Shown in pieces: positions 17,405 through 26,198 of a DNA stretch of 33,423 bases. Position numbers and translations under genes: made by a program. Below the pieces are notes generated by a model. That model made no database searches and was not told where the DNA came from. It saw only the letters and a list, made by a program, of their open reading frames with translations. This DNA comes from UMGS1668 sp035447605 (lineage in GTDB: Bacteria; Bacillota; Clostridia; Oscillospirales; Ruminococcaceae): assembly GCA_035447605.1 (NCBI GenBank), contig DAOTHJ010000020.1, positions 1-33,423 on the forward strand, given 5' to 3'. Each line of letters begins with the position of its first letter. Positions within the stretch are counted from its first letter, which is position 1.

Positions 17405-18442
17405 ATGGGTTCCGAAAAAAGGGGAAAAACGGGCGTGAAAGGAATACGGATGATTCGCATTGCCGCAGTCGGGGCCGCATTCTGCCTGACGGGGGCGATG
17501 ATTTTACAGATGACCATTTTTACGTATCGGCAGCGCATGCAGACCTCGGCGCCCCGGACGGCGGCTTCCGAAGAGGATGCCGAGGAGGCGGAAGCAGAAA
17601 CCGCGGAGACCGCAGAGACGACGGAAGCCACAAACTCTGCGGAGAGCGCGGAGGAGCCTGCTCTTGTCTCGGAGACCGCCGCCTCCGGGCAAGCGGCGTC
17701 CTCCGGAAAAGCGGCCTCTTCCGGCGCAGAGAATTCCGCCCGGCAGGAGAAATCTTCCGCCGCGATGACAGCCGCGGCTGCAATATCCGGCACGGGATCC
17801 GCGGCGTCCGTCTCCGTTTTGACGGAGAATTTTATGGCGGTAGCCGGCGCCGAACACAATAACAACGAGCTGAGCGTCTACGAAACGGGGCAGGTCTCCT
17901 TTTCGGGCGGAGACACCGTTCTCCTCACGGCGGAACGAAAGGGGGAGAACTATGTCTCCGGCATGGTGGAGTCGGCCGAGAGCTATCTCTACGGGGAATT
18001 CTCGTTCACGGTCACGGTTCCGGAGGGCGCGGGCCTCTTCCCCTCGATCTGGATGTTGAGCACGGCGGGAACGGCGCTCCCGGAGATCGATATTTTTGAG
18101 CACGTCGGCACCGAGCCGGATCGTTATTCGGGCGTGCTCCATTATTTTACCGACCAAAAGCGAAGGGCTTATTTTATCTATGATTTTGAAAACGGGATGC
18201 CGCGGCAATATACGGTCGGCCTCTCGTGGCATCAGGATCTGCTGATCTGGACCCTGAACGGCGCGGAAGTATTCCGCACGGCATCCCATGTTCCCGACGA
18301 GCCGATGTATCTGATCATGTGTCTCGCCGTCGGAGGAAACTGGCCGGGCGATCCGGATGAAAACACGGTGTTTCCGGCTGTTTTTAAAGTGAAGATCGAG
18401 CGCCTGGAGCCGGAGACCGCCGCGCTGCGGCAGGAGGGATAA
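17405..18442 (+). CDS. Secreted or membrane-anchored GH16-like glycosidase
   Basis: First gene of the extracellular polysaccharide cluster. The 345-aa protein has a basic N-terminus and one hydrophobic helix (about residues 17-38), then a roughly 90-residue Ala/Glu/Ser/Thr linker, then a beta-jelly-roll domain (about 135-335). The GH16 catalytic signature E-x-D-x-x-E is intact as EIDIFE in ALPEIDIFEHVG, following FPSIWMLSTAG. The C-terminal GNWPGDPDENTVFPAVFKVK is also typical. GH16 enzymes cut beta-1,3 or beta-1,4 glucans and galactans; here the likely role is trimming or releasing the polymer made by the cluster's synthase. The start may be 17405 (GAGGA upstream) or 17450 (AAAGGA upstream, leaving a shorter cytoplasmic stub). 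Confidence 0.85.
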   Translation: MGSEKRGKTGVKGIRMIRIAAVGAAFCLTGAMILQMTIFTYRQRMQTSAPRTAASEEDAEEAEAETAETAETTEATNSAESAEEPALVSETAASGQAASSGKAASSGAENSARQEKSSAAMTAAAAISGTGSAASVSVLTENFMAVAGAEHNNNELSVYETGQVSFSGGDTVLLTAERKGENYVSGMVESAESYLYGEFSFTVTVPEGAGLFPSIWMLSTAGTALPEIDIFEHVGTEPDRYSGVLHYFTDQKRRAYFIYDFENGMPRQYTVGLSWHQDLLIWTLNGAEVFRTASHVPDEPMYLIMCLAVGGNWPGDPDENTVFPAVFKVKIERLEPETAALRQEG

Positions 18443-18444
18443 GC

Positions 18445-19140
18445 ATGTTTGTACGAAGAACGGAAAACAAATATCTGCTGACCACCGTGCAGGCGGCGAA
18501 AATCATCGGCGAGCTCTCGGCGGTACTGCCGCAGGACCCGCACAGCAACTGCGGCAACGGATACCTGATCCGGTCGCTGTATTACGACACGCCGGATAAC
18601 CGCTGCTGCACCGAGAAGGAGGACGGCATCTGCTGCCGGGATAAGATCCGGCTGCGGGTCTATCCGCCGGAATTCGGCTTTGCGAAGATGGAGATCAAGC
18701 ATCGGGACGGCGACGCGCGCTCGAAGTGCTCCCTGCCCATGACCCGGGCGCAGGCCGAGGCGATGCAGATGGAGGATTACCGCCCGCTGCTGGAACTGCC
18801 GCAGCCCGAGGCGGTGCAGCTTTATTGCCGCATGACGGAGGAGATGTGGCGCCCCAAAGCCGTCATTCAGTACCGGAGGCTGGCCTTTGCGGTACCGCTT
18901 TGCCGCACGCGCATCACGTTCGACAGCGACATCCGCATGGAGGAGAGCGGGCGGAATCTGTTTTCGGCGGCGCCGAAACTGTGCCCGGTCACGGAGGCGG
19001 ATGTCTGGGTGATGGAGGTCAAATTCAGCGGCTGGCTGCCGGATTATATTCAGGGTCTGCTCACGGATCTGCTCGGCGCGCAGGAATCCTGCAGCAAATA
19101 CGGGATTTCCCGTCTGCCGAACCGGATTACGGTTTACTGA
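18445..19140 (+). CDS. VTC-domain polyphosphate polymerase-like protein
   Basis: A 231-aa cytoplasmic protein with the fold of the catalytic tunnel of yeast VTC4 and related CYTH/TTM enzymes. The charged residues that line that tunnel are present: Arg5, Glu7 and Lys9 (RRTENKYLL), YYDTPD (46-51), Arg69 and Arg71 (KIRLRVY), Glu83 and Lys85 (MEIKHR), Lys94, Arg144 (QYRRLAF), Arg156 (TRITFDSDIR), Glu191 and Lys193 (MEVKFSGWLPD). It begins 2 bp after the GH16-like stop, so it is in the same operon. Bacterial VTC-like proteins commonly neighbour DUF4956 and CotH genes, as here, but their substrate is unproven; polyphosphate synthesis or phosphoryl transfer to a surface polymer are both possible. 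Confidence 0.88.
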   Translation: MFVRRTENKYLLTTVQAAKIIGELSAVLPQDPHSNCGNGYLIRSLYYDTPDNRCCTEKEDGICCRDKIRLRVYPPEFGFAKMEIKHRDGDARSKCSLPMTRAQAEAMQMEDYRPLLELPQPEAVQLYCRMTEEMWRPKAVIQYRRLAFAVPLCRTRITFDSDIRMEESGRNLFSAAPKLCPVTEADVWVMEVKFSGWLPDYIQGLLTDLLGAQESCSKYGISRLPNRITVY

Positions 19141-19272
19141 AAATAAAAAATATCGAAACAGGGGGACGGTTTGCGAATTCCGGGCGATCCTTTTGAATAG
19201 GATGTAAGACCCGTCTGCCGAACCGGGACCGGATTTTCTGAAACGATCAAGCGCACGAAACGGAGCAAAATC

Positions 19273-19938
19273 ATGAAGCAATATATTCTGGACAACCTCC
19301 TCCAGCAGGGGGAACTCGATTTCTTCGATGTCGCGGTTCGCGTCGGCGTGGCGGTCGCGGTCGGCATCGTCGTCTATATCGCCTATTATTTTTCCGCCAC
19401 CCGGGTGACCTTTTCGCGGCGCTTTGCCGTCTCGCTGATTGCGATGTCCGCCATCACGGCGGCGATCATGGCGGTCATCAGCAGCAACATCGCCCTCTCG
19501 CTCGGCATGGTGGGCGCGCTCTCGATCATCCGCTTCCGCACGGCGATCAAGGACCCGCAGGATGCCGTACATATCTTCTGGTGCATCATGGCGGGCATCT
19601 GCTGCGGCGTCGCGCAGTATGTGGTCGCGCTGACGGCGTCGGCGCTGATCTTCATTCTGCTGCTGGTCTTCGGCAGAATCCGCAAGGACAGCCGCTATCT
19701 GCTCGTCGTGCGCAGCACGCTGGAGCGCCGGGAGGACATGGAATCCGATATTTTTAAGACCTATCCGAACAGCCGGCTCCAGGTTGTCAACACGACGCCG
19801 GAGACGGCGGAGCTGATTTACGACCTGCGGGACAGCAGGGCGAAAAACAAACTGGACGGTCTTCTCGCGCTTTTATACGACAAAGAGGGCGTCAGCTACG
19901 TCAACCTCGTGCTGCAGAACAGCGAGATTCAGGAGTGA
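19273..19938 (+). CDS. DUF4956 membrane protein
   Basis: A 221-aa integral membrane protein with about four helices between residues 17 and 135, including the diagnostic SLGMVGALSIIRFRTAIKDP segment of DUF4956. It ends in a soluble domain of about 85 residues (YLLVVRSTLERRE... to the C-terminus) that looks ferredoxin-fold-like, as in related MgtC-type proteins. Function is unknown. It lies between the VTC-like and CotH-like genes, the usual setting, and probably forms a membrane partner for the VTC-like protein. GGAG lies 8 nt before the ATG. The CotH start is only 4 bp past its stop. Confidence 0.88.
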   Translation: MKQYILDNLLQQGELDFFDVAVRVGVAVAVGIVVYIAYYFSATRVTFSRRFAVSLIAMSAITAAIMAVISSNIALSLGMVGALSIIRFRTAIKDPQDAVHIFWCIMAGICCGVAQYVVALTASALIFILLLVFGRIRKDSRYLLVVRSTLERREDMESDIFKTYPNSRLQVVNTTPETAELIYDLRDSRAKNKLDGLLALLYDKEGVSYVNLVLQNSEIQE

Positions 19939-19942
19939 AGAG

Positions 19943-21334
19943 ATGAGAAGAACGCTATCCCTGCTGCTGGCGGCGTTTCTGCTGTTGGCAGCCGCCGTAA
20001 TGCCCGCCGCCTCCACAAAGGGGAACGCGCTCCGGGTGGGGCAGCATCTGACCTATCCGATGGAGCCGGAGGAGACCGAAGGCGAGCCGGATGCGGAGAC
20101 GTTTTCGAGTTACCTGCCGCTCCTTCTGATCGATACGGAAGGACAAATCATCCCCGGCGCGGAGCAGGAGACCGAGGAGAAGATTCTCTGCCGGTTTCTT
20201 CTCTTTGACGGCGGCGGAAGGAATACGCTTCAGGATACGCCCGCGGTGGAGAGCGCGGCGCTCGTCAATATCCGCGGCCACAGCTCACGCTACTATCCCA
20301 AAAAGCAGTACGCCGTCAAGCTGGTCGGCGGCGACGGAAGCGGAAACGAGCAGTCCCTCTGCGGCATGGCGGCGGGCGATTCCTACGCCGTCAACGGCAG
20401 CTATATCGACCGGACTCAGATCCGCAACTACATGCTCTACCAGATTTCGGATGCCGTTATGGGCAACGCGCCCGACGCCCGCCTGTGTGAGATGTTCCTC
20501 AGAGGCGAGGACGGTGAAACGGAGTATCTGGGCCTCTATACGATCATCGAGCGGATTCAGACGGACCGCGAACATCTCAATTTGACGGAATTCGATTCCA
20601 CCCGGACGGAGAACGCGGCCCTTGTGCAGATCAACAACACCTGCGACCATTACAAGATCGAGCGGCTGATGTCCACGGAGGCCAGCGTCTACGACTGCGA
20701 CCTTCTCTATCCCGATTATCTTCAGATGACCCCGGAGCAGATCCGCTATATCGAATCCGTCTTTGCGGCCTATGAAAAATCGCTGATGGATATCGACAAA
20801 AATCCAAACAGCGCCGACTGGATGGATCGGATCGACGTCGATTCGTTTGTGGATTATTTCCTCATCAACGAATTCTTTCAGAATTACGACGCGGGCACGC
20901 TCTCAACCTTCCTCTATTTCGATCTGGACGGCATCGTGCATATCGGGCCGGTCTGGGATTTCGACGGTGCGATGAACAACACCGTCGGCCAGTGGGTGGC
21001 CTGCGATACCATCGAAATGCCCAAAAATATGATCTATTACTATCTTTGCGGCTCCGGCACCTTCACCCGGCTGTGTGAGCTGCGTTACCGGGAGCTGCGT
21101 AAAAGCTATCTGTCGGAGGACTATCTGCTCTCCTATATCGACGCCTGCCGGGACTATCTCGGCGGCAGCCTTGCGCGCAACTATGAGCGCTGGTACTGCT
21201 CGGGCGAGGCAACCCGCTACGACCGCCGGCGCGGCACCGTGGAGGAGGAATACGACAAGCTCCGCGAGTATGTGATCGAGCGCGGCCGGTGGATGGATGA
21301 AAATATCGAAAAATTGAGCATGCTCAACGGCTAG
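19943..21334 (+). CDS. Exported CotH-like protein kinase family protein
   Basis: A 463-aa protein with a clear signal peptide (MRRTLSLLLAAFLLLAAAVMPA). The mature part follows the CotH pattern: VNIRGHSSRYYPKKQYAVKL (G-loop and Lys near residues 108-127), then YIDRTQIRNYMLYQISDAV, GEDGETEYLGLYTIIERI, and later FVDYFLINEFFQNYDAG and the metal-binding GPVWDFDGAMNN. CotH of spore coats is an atypical kinase; extracellular homologues occur in cellulosomal and surface contexts. Within this cluster it may phosphorylate a secreted protein or glycan, fed by the VTC-like branch; that is inference. Very tight coupling to the DUF4956 gene (4-bp gap). Confidence 0.88.
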   Translation: MRRTLSLLLAAFLLLAAAVMPAASTKGNALRVGQHLTYPMEPEETEGEPDAETFSSYLPLLLIDTEGQIIPGAEQETEEKILCRFLLFDGGGRNTLQDTPAVESAALVNIRGHSSRYYPKKQYAVKLVGGDGSGNEQSLCGMAAGDSYAVNGSYIDRTQIRNYMLYQISDAVMGNAPDARLCEMFLRGEDGETEYLGLYTIIERIQTDREHLNLTEFDSTRTENAALVQINNTCDHYKIERLMSTEASVYDCDLLYPDYLQMTPEQIRYIESVFAAYEKSLMDIDKNPNSADWMDRIDVDSFVDYFLINEFFQNYDAGTLSTFLYFDLDGIVHIGPVWDFDGAMNNTVGQWVACDTIEMPKNMIYYYLCGSGTFTRLCELRYRELRKSYLSEDYLLSYIDACRDYLGGSLARNYERWYCSGEATRYDRRRGTVEEEYDKLREYVIERGRWMDENIEKLSMLNG

Positions 21335-21338
21335 AACG

Positions 21339-21357
21339 GCTCCCGCGGGGCTCTTTT
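21339..21357 (+). terminator. Weak intra-cluster terminator or attenuator
   Basis: A 5-bp stem (GCTCC/GGGGC, one G·T pair) followed by TCTTTTT directly after the CotH gene. Too short to be a firm stop; it may reduce expression of the downstream genes. Confidence 0.3.
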
Positions 21358-21448
21358 TGTGCGGCGGATTTTTTCGCGGGCCGGGCGCATCCGGCGGCGG
21401 AAAAGCGATGCCGTTCCCACAGGCGTGCCCAAAAATCGGGAGGAAATC

Positions 21449-23569
21449 ATGAGGACGCTTTTTCTTCGCGTGACGGCCGGCTTTTTGGCGGCGCTGCTGG
21501 GGCTCGTTTTGCTGGCGCAGTACGGATTCCCGGTCGCTTTCGGGTATCCGGAGCTTACCTATTTCGCCCGCACCTCCGGCAAGGAGTTCGAAATTTACAG
21601 GGACGGCGTCTGGGAACCGTTTTTTATCATCGGCGTGGATATGGGCACCGGGAAACCCGGCTGTTTTCCAAACGAGCTCGGCGTCACGGAGGAGGACTAT
21701 CTGCGGTGGTTCGGCTACATCGGGGCGCTGCACGCGAACTGCATCCGGGTCTACCTGCTGCAGTCGCCGGCCTTCTACCGGGCGCTCGGGGAATATAACC
21801 GCACCGCGGAGACGCCGCTCTACCTGCTTCAGGGCTACTATCTGCCGGAGACCTATATGTATACGACGACCGATGTGGGAAATGAGGACTTCCGCTCTTC
21901 CGTCGCCGGCGAGCTCCGGGCCATGATCGACGCGCTGCACGGGGAGCGCATCCGGATTCTCCGCGAGGATTCCGCCTTTTCCGTCTACTCCGAGGATATC
22001 TCCGGGTATGTGCTGGGCTATATTCTGGGCGTGGAGTGGGAGACGGATTTCGTCTCCTTTAACGATATTCTGAATCAGGCCGGAACCTATGAGGGGGAGT
22101 TTCTTTCGGCCTCTGCGGAGGCGACGGGCTTCGAGCGGTTCCTTGCCTGGATGGGCGACGCGGCGCTCTCTTACGAATGGGGAAAATACGGCTGCCAGAA
22201 GCTGATCGCGCTCTCCAACTGGCCGCTCACCGATCCGCTCTCGCATGAGGATACCGTGCTCAAGCGCGAGGTGAACGTCGATACGGAGCATATCCTCCCC
22301 ACGGAGAAGCTCAAGACCGGCCTCTTCGCCTCCTACCACGTCTACCCGACCTATCCGGAATTCCTCAAGCTCGGCCGCTATGCGGAGGAGACGGACGCCT
22401 CCGGCCAAAAGAACCCCTACCGCGCCTATCTTGAGGAACTGAACGCCTACCATACCGTGCCGGTCGTCGTCTCGGAATTCGGCACCTCTTCGTCGCGCGG
22501 GCAGGCCTATCAGGACCCGGTGCGGGGTTTCCATCAGGGCGGGCTCTCGGAGGAGGAACAGGGAGAGGCCTCCGCGGCGCTGTTTGAAGACATTTGCGCG
22601 GCCGGCTGCGCGGGATGCGTGCTTTTCTCGTGGCAGGACGAATGGTTCAAACAGGCTTGGAACACGAAACTCACCGTAGATAAGGATAACATTGTCAACT
22701 GGAGCGACGCGCAGACCAACGAGCAGTTTTACGGCCTGCTGACCTTCGATCCCGGGGAGGAGGAGAGCGTCTGTTACCCGGACGGCGATCTCTCCGACTG
22801 GGCGGGCGTGGAGACAGCCGCCGGGAGGGACGGCTTTTCTGTCGCGGTTCAGCAGGATGAAAAATATCTCTACCTGCTGATCGAAAAGGAGGGCTGGACG
22901 CCCGGAACGGAGGAACTGCTGGTCGCCTTTGACGTGACGCCGAAATCCGGGGCGTTCTCCTACGAAACGATCTCCTTCTCCCGGGCGGCGGACTTTGTGC
23001 TTTCGGTCCGGGATGAGACCGATGCCGAGCTGCTGGTGCAGGAATATTACGATACCAATCTCTCGATCTACGCGTGGGACAGTTCCGCCGCGGTCCTTGC
23101 GACGCCGGAACGGAAGGATCATCCGGTCTTTCATGTCGCCACAATGGGCAGCGACAGCCGCCACACCTATCTGGATGCCGACGGAAAAGAGGTCACGACG
23201 GATGCCCTCACGGTGGAGACGGGCCGGCTCGTCTACGGAAACGGAAATCCCGCATCGGAGGAGTTTGATTCCCTCACGGATTACTGCTTTGCCGGCGGGG
23301 CGGTCGAGGTACGGCTCGCGTGGCAACTGCTCAATTTCTACGATCCCCCGACGGCGCAGGTACGGGACGACTATTACGAAAATTACGAGGTACGGGGACT
23401 TTCCATCCGGCAGATTTTTCTCTCGGGCTTTTGCCGTACCGAGGAGGAGATCGTCTCGGCGACCGGCTGGGGCGCCTATACGCTTGAAACATGGAAGACG
23501 CCGACCTATCACGAGCGGCTCAAGCAGTCCTACTATCTTCTTCAGCAGGTGTTCGCGGCGGCGGAGTGA
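21449..23569 (+). CDS. Large exported glycosidase-like protein (GH-A-type barrel plus C-terminal beta domain)
   Basis: A 706-aa protein with an N-terminal membrane or signal helix (residues about 5-26). The first 440 residues look like a clan GH-A TIM barrel: FFIIGVDMGTGKPGCFPNELGVTEEDYLRWFGYIGALHANCIRVY is the typical strand-1/2 stretch, GYILGVEWET is the place of the acid/base Glu, and VVVSEFGTSSSRG that of the nucleophile. Asn-Glu at the acid/base site is replaced by Val-Glu, so activity is uncertain. The last 220 residues are beta-rich and may bind sugar. The ATG at 21449 has GGGAGG; earlier in-frame codons lack one. It probably processes the polymer outside the cell. Confidence 0.75.
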   Translation: MRTLFLRVTAGFLAALLGLVLLAQYGFPVAFGYPELTYFARTSGKEFEIYRDGVWEPFFIIGVDMGTGKPGCFPNELGVTEEDYLRWFGYIGALHANCIRVYLLQSPAFYRALGEYNRTAETPLYLLQGYYLPETYMYTTTDVGNEDFRSSVAGELRAMIDALHGERIRILREDSAFSVYSEDISGYVLGYILGVEWETDFVSFNDILNQAGTYEGEFLSASAEATGFERFLAWMGDAALSYEWGKYGCQKLIALSNWPLTDPLSHEDTVLKREVNVDTEHILPTEKLKTGLFASYHVYPTYPEFLKLGRYAEETDASGQKNPYRAYLEELNAYHTVPVVVSEFGTSSSRGQAYQDPVRGFHQGGLSEEEQGEASAALFEDICAAGCAGCVLFSWQDEWFKQAWNTKLTVDKDNIVNWSDAQTNEQFYGLLTFDPGEEESVCYPDGDLSDWAGVETAAGRDGFSVAVQQDEKYLYLLIEKEGWTPGTEELLVAFDVTPKSGAFSYETISFSRAADFVLSVRDETDAELLVQEYYDTNLSIYAWDSSAAVLATPERKDHPVFHVATMGSDSRHTYLDADGKEVTTDALTVETGRLVYGNGNPASEEFDSLTDYCFAGGAVEVRLAWQLLNFYDPPTAQVRDDYYENYEVRGLSIRQIFLSGFCRTEEEIVSATGWGAYTLETWKTPTYHERLKQSYYLLQQVFAAAE

Positions 23570-23927
23570 GAGCCGCAGCCTTTGCAAAAACGGCCTTTGC
23601 GGTGATCTTTCGGGAAAGCCCCGGGCATGGAGAAATCCGTTTCAAAAGGACCGGATGGGGCAATAATTCTAAAAAGGAGCGCGTCCGCGTGCGTACGGCC
23701 GCAAAGTACTTGCCGTTTCCGGGCAAGAAAAGGTTCCCCCGGAGAAAACGGTTTTGGCGCGGCCGGTTCTGTTTTGCAGGACAGATGATTCCGAGGCGGC
23801 ATCCGCTGCTTCCGGGTAAGGAATATTTTTAAAGGGAGAAGCGGCTTCCGGCACAATGGTTTTCATGCGGAAGCCCTGTCCCCCGGCACGGTACGATTCC
23901 GAAAATACGGAAAGGAGGCATTGCGGC
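23570..23927 (+). other. Intergenic stretch inside the polysaccharide cluster
   Basis: 358 bp with no recognisable gene, no clear terminator and no convincing promoter. AAAGGAGG at its end serves the next gene. Confidence 0.5.
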
Positions 23928-24491
23928 ATGCAGGTGATCCTTTTGATTTTGATTTTCGCTTATTTTTCTTTGTTGCTGCTTTTCGCCTGCCTGTACCTGC
24001 TGCTTGCGGGGCCGGATGCGCGCGCAAGACGCCGGACCGCAGCAGTGGGGAGACGCCTTGCCGCGGCCGCGGAGGGAAAACCGGTCCGTTTCGCGGAGAT
24101 GAAGCGGCTCGGGGGCTGCGACGAGGCGGCGGCTTCTCTGATAAAAGGATATACGGCGCTCAAAGCCGAATTTCCGGAGCGGGCGGAGGCGCTGCTTCCG
24201 CAGATCTATGTGCTGCTCTCCGGGGAGGAGCGCCGCTGTCCGCCTTCGGATGTGAGCGGCCGTCTTTTTTACCTGCGTCTTCTGGAAGAACTCGAGCCGG
24301 ACCGGGCGCGCTACCGGAAGCGGCTGGCGGAGCTCCCGGAGTGCCTGTTAGTCTCCTGTGAGCACGGGGCCGCCATGGAAAAAGCTGTGGTTCCGGGAAC
24401 GACGCCGACCAAATCACCGATACGCAGCATCCGCCGGGTTTCTCCAAAAACGGCTGGCAGAGCTCCCGGAGTGCCTGTTAATTTCCTGTGA
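23928..24491 (+). CDS. Small single-pass membrane protein with a C-terminus altered by a tandem duplication
   Basis: The 187-aa product has one N-terminal membrane helix (MQVILLILIFAYFSLLLLFACLYLLLAG) and a mostly helical, basic cytoplasmic part. I do not recognise a family. The ATG at 23928 has AAAGGAGG. A 130-bp duplication covers the end of the gene: from codon about 132 the segment RLAELPECLLVSCEHGAA is followed by a second DNA copy read in another frame, giving the odd tail SPKTAGRAPGVPVNFL. Without the duplication the frame would run on through ISPKLIRGMPGAF to a stop near 24666, overlapping the start of the glycosyltransferase gene. The protein is therefore probably truncated or replaced at its C-terminus. 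It lies directly upstream of the synthase and may be its accessory subunit. Confidence 0.6.
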   Translation: MQVILLILIFAYFSLLLLFACLYLLLAGPDARARRRTAAVGRRLAAAAEGKPVRFAEMKRLGGCDEAAASLIKGYTALKAEFPERAEALLPQIYVLLSGEERRCPPSDVSGRLFYLRLLEELEPDRARYRKRLAELPECLLVSCEHGAAMEKAVVPGTTPTKSPIRSIRRVSPKTAGRAPGVPVNFL

Positions 24492-24580
24492 GCACGGGGC
24501 CGCCATAAAAAGAGCCGAGGCTCCTGAAACGACGCCGTCCAAAGCGCCGGCACGTGTCTGCCGGATTTCTCCGAAACTGA
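24321..24580 (+). repeat. 130-bp tandem duplication
   Basis: 24321-24450 and 24451-24580 are homologous with a period of 130 bp. The first 60 bp are almost identical, whereas the second half has diverged clearly, so it is not a recent assembly error. The period is not divisible by three and shifts the frame. Confidence 0.85.
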
Positions 24581-24641
24581 TCCGCGGGATGCCGGGGGCG
24601 TTCCGGGCGAAAAATTATCGCAGAAAGAGAAAAAACCGATC

Positions 24642-26090
24642 ATGGAACTTCTCAATGCCTGCCTGAAATTTTTGTTCTGGCTGTTTTTTTGCTTCGCGGG
24701 ATTTTACCTTGTCATCCTTGTTCTGTCGGATGCCGAGGCGCTGCGCCGGATGGAGCGCGACCGGAAAGAGCGCTTCCGGAGACAGACGCTCGCTTCGGAT
24801 GAGCTTTTCCGCGAGCTGCCGGTCAGCATCCTGATCCCGGCGCACAACGAGGAGAGCTCCCTCTGCGCGGGCATCGACACGCTGCTGCGTCTCGACTATC
24901 CGGTCTATGAGATCATCGTCGTCAACGACGGCTCGACGGACCGGACGTTGGAGACGCTTCTCGATGCTTTTCCGCTGAAACAGATCGGGCTGAATCCCAC
25001 GGAACTCCTGCCCGCCCGGCCGATCCTTGGCGTCTACCGGTGCAAGATCGGCGGAATCCCGATCACCGTCGTCGACAAAGAGGCCGGCGGCAAGGCGGAC
25101 GCGCTGAATGCAGGGATCAATTTTTGCCGGTACACGCATTTCACCGCGGTGGACGCCGATACGGTGCTGCCCTACGATTCCCTGAAGAAGATCGCCTTCC
25201 CCTTTGCGGAAAGGCCCGAAACCGTTGCCTGCGGCGGCGCGGTCTATACGGCGAAGGAACTCTACGCGGGCGCAAAAGCGGATCCCCTGCTGCTCGCGTT
25301 TCAGAAGTTGGAATACCTGCGGGCATTTTACGGCATGCGGCTCTTCTTCGATCGCTTTCACGCGAATCTGATTGTCTCCGGCGCTTTCGGAATGTTCGAC
25401 CGGGATACGGTGGTTCGCGCCGGCGGGTACGACACGCATACGGTCGGCGAAGATATGGAGCTGATCCTGCGCCTGCACGCCTACTGCCGCCTCTGCGGAA
25501 AGGACTACGTGGTCGCCTATGCGCCGGATGCGGTCTGCCTCACGCAGTTTCCGCTGCGGCTCCGGGATTTTTGCCTCCAGCGGCGCAGGTGGCAGACGGG
25601 GCTGATCCAGAGCCTCAAAAAACACCGGGATGAGACCTCTTCGCGCTATTTCGGCGCGCTGGGGCTCCTGACGGCTCCGGTCTACTGGCTCTATGAGCTG
25701 GCGGCGCCCGCGGTCGAATGCGCCGGGTTGGTGACGCTTGCGCTTGCCCGGGTCGCCGACATTCTGGATCTTCAGAAGGTCCTTCTGCTCGCGGCCGGGT
25801 ACGCGGCGGTTTGCCTCCTTTCCTCGTGGACGGTCGCCTTCGGCGCGGCGAAGCTCGAGGGTGCGCCGGTGTGCCGCAGAGATATCCTGCCGCTCCTTGC
25901 CGCCGGTTTCGCCGAGGTCTTTTTCTTCCACTTCCTGCACACGGCGGTGCGCCTCTACGCGGCCCTGACGGCGCAAAAATTCGCGCTGAAATGGGAAGAT
26001 CAGACGCGATCCGCCTACTCCGCAGCGGAGGAGACCGTGGTGGAGTTTCCGCAGTATTCGGAGACCTGCGACCGTCAGGCGCCCGGATGA
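24642..26090 (+). CDS. Processive family-2 glycosyltransferase (polysaccharide synthase)
   Basis: A 482-aa membrane synthase that should polymerise and export a beta-linked glycan. One N-terminal helix (about 8-28) precedes a GT-A domain with VSILIPAHNEESS (61-73), NDGSTD (95-100), KADALN (151-156), the DADT metal motif (171-174), TVGEDMEL with the catalytic Asp (267-274) and the processivity motif QRRRW (313-317). Four or so helices follow (about 345-460). The pattern fits BcsA, NodC, PgaC and hyaluronan synthase relatives. There is no PilZ domain, so c-di-GMP control is not indicated. Sugar identity cannot be deduced. It is the last gene of the cluster, before a hairpin terminator. Confidence 0.92.
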   Translation: MELLNACLKFLFWLFFCFAGFYLVILVLSDAEALRRMERDRKERFRRQTLASDELFRELPVSILIPAHNEESSLCAGIDTLLRLDYPVYEIIVVNDGSTDRTLETLLDAFPLKQIGLNPTELLPARPILGVYRCKIGGIPITVVDKEAGGKADALNAGINFCRYTHFTAVDADTVLPYDSLKKIAFPFAERPETVACGGAVYTAKELYAGAKADPLLLAFQKLEYLRAFYGMRLFFDRFHANLIVSGAFGMFDRDTVVRAGGYDTHTVGEDMELILRLHAYCRLCGKDYVVAYAPDAVCLTQFPLRLRDFCLQRRRWQTGLIQSLKKHRDETSSRYFGALGLLTAPVYWLYELAAPAVECAGLVTLALARVADILDLQKVLLLAAGYAAVCLLSSWTVAFGAAKLEGAPVCRRDILPLLAAGFAEVFFFHFLHTAVRLYAALTAQKFALKWEDQTRSAYSAAEETVVEFPQYSETCDRQAPG

Positions 26091-26113
26091 GCCGGTTTTT
26101 CATCAATAAGAAA

Positions 26114-26150
26114 ATGAGCACGGAGCGAAATGTTCCGTGCTCATTCTTGT
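26114..26150 (+). terminator. Terminator of the polysaccharide cluster
   Basis: An 11-bp perfect stem ATGAGCACGGA/TCCGTGCTCAT with a 9-nt loop, followed by a short, imperfect T-rich tail. Confidence 0.75.
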
Positions 26151-26198
26151 ATAAAGGCATATACAGTTTTTCGGTTACGCAAAAAGGAGACAGGTTTG

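Noticed and set aside
20903..23587. 894-codon open frame on the minus strand
   Set aside because: Antisense to the CotH-like and GH-A-like genes; Arg/Gly-rich composition without domains.
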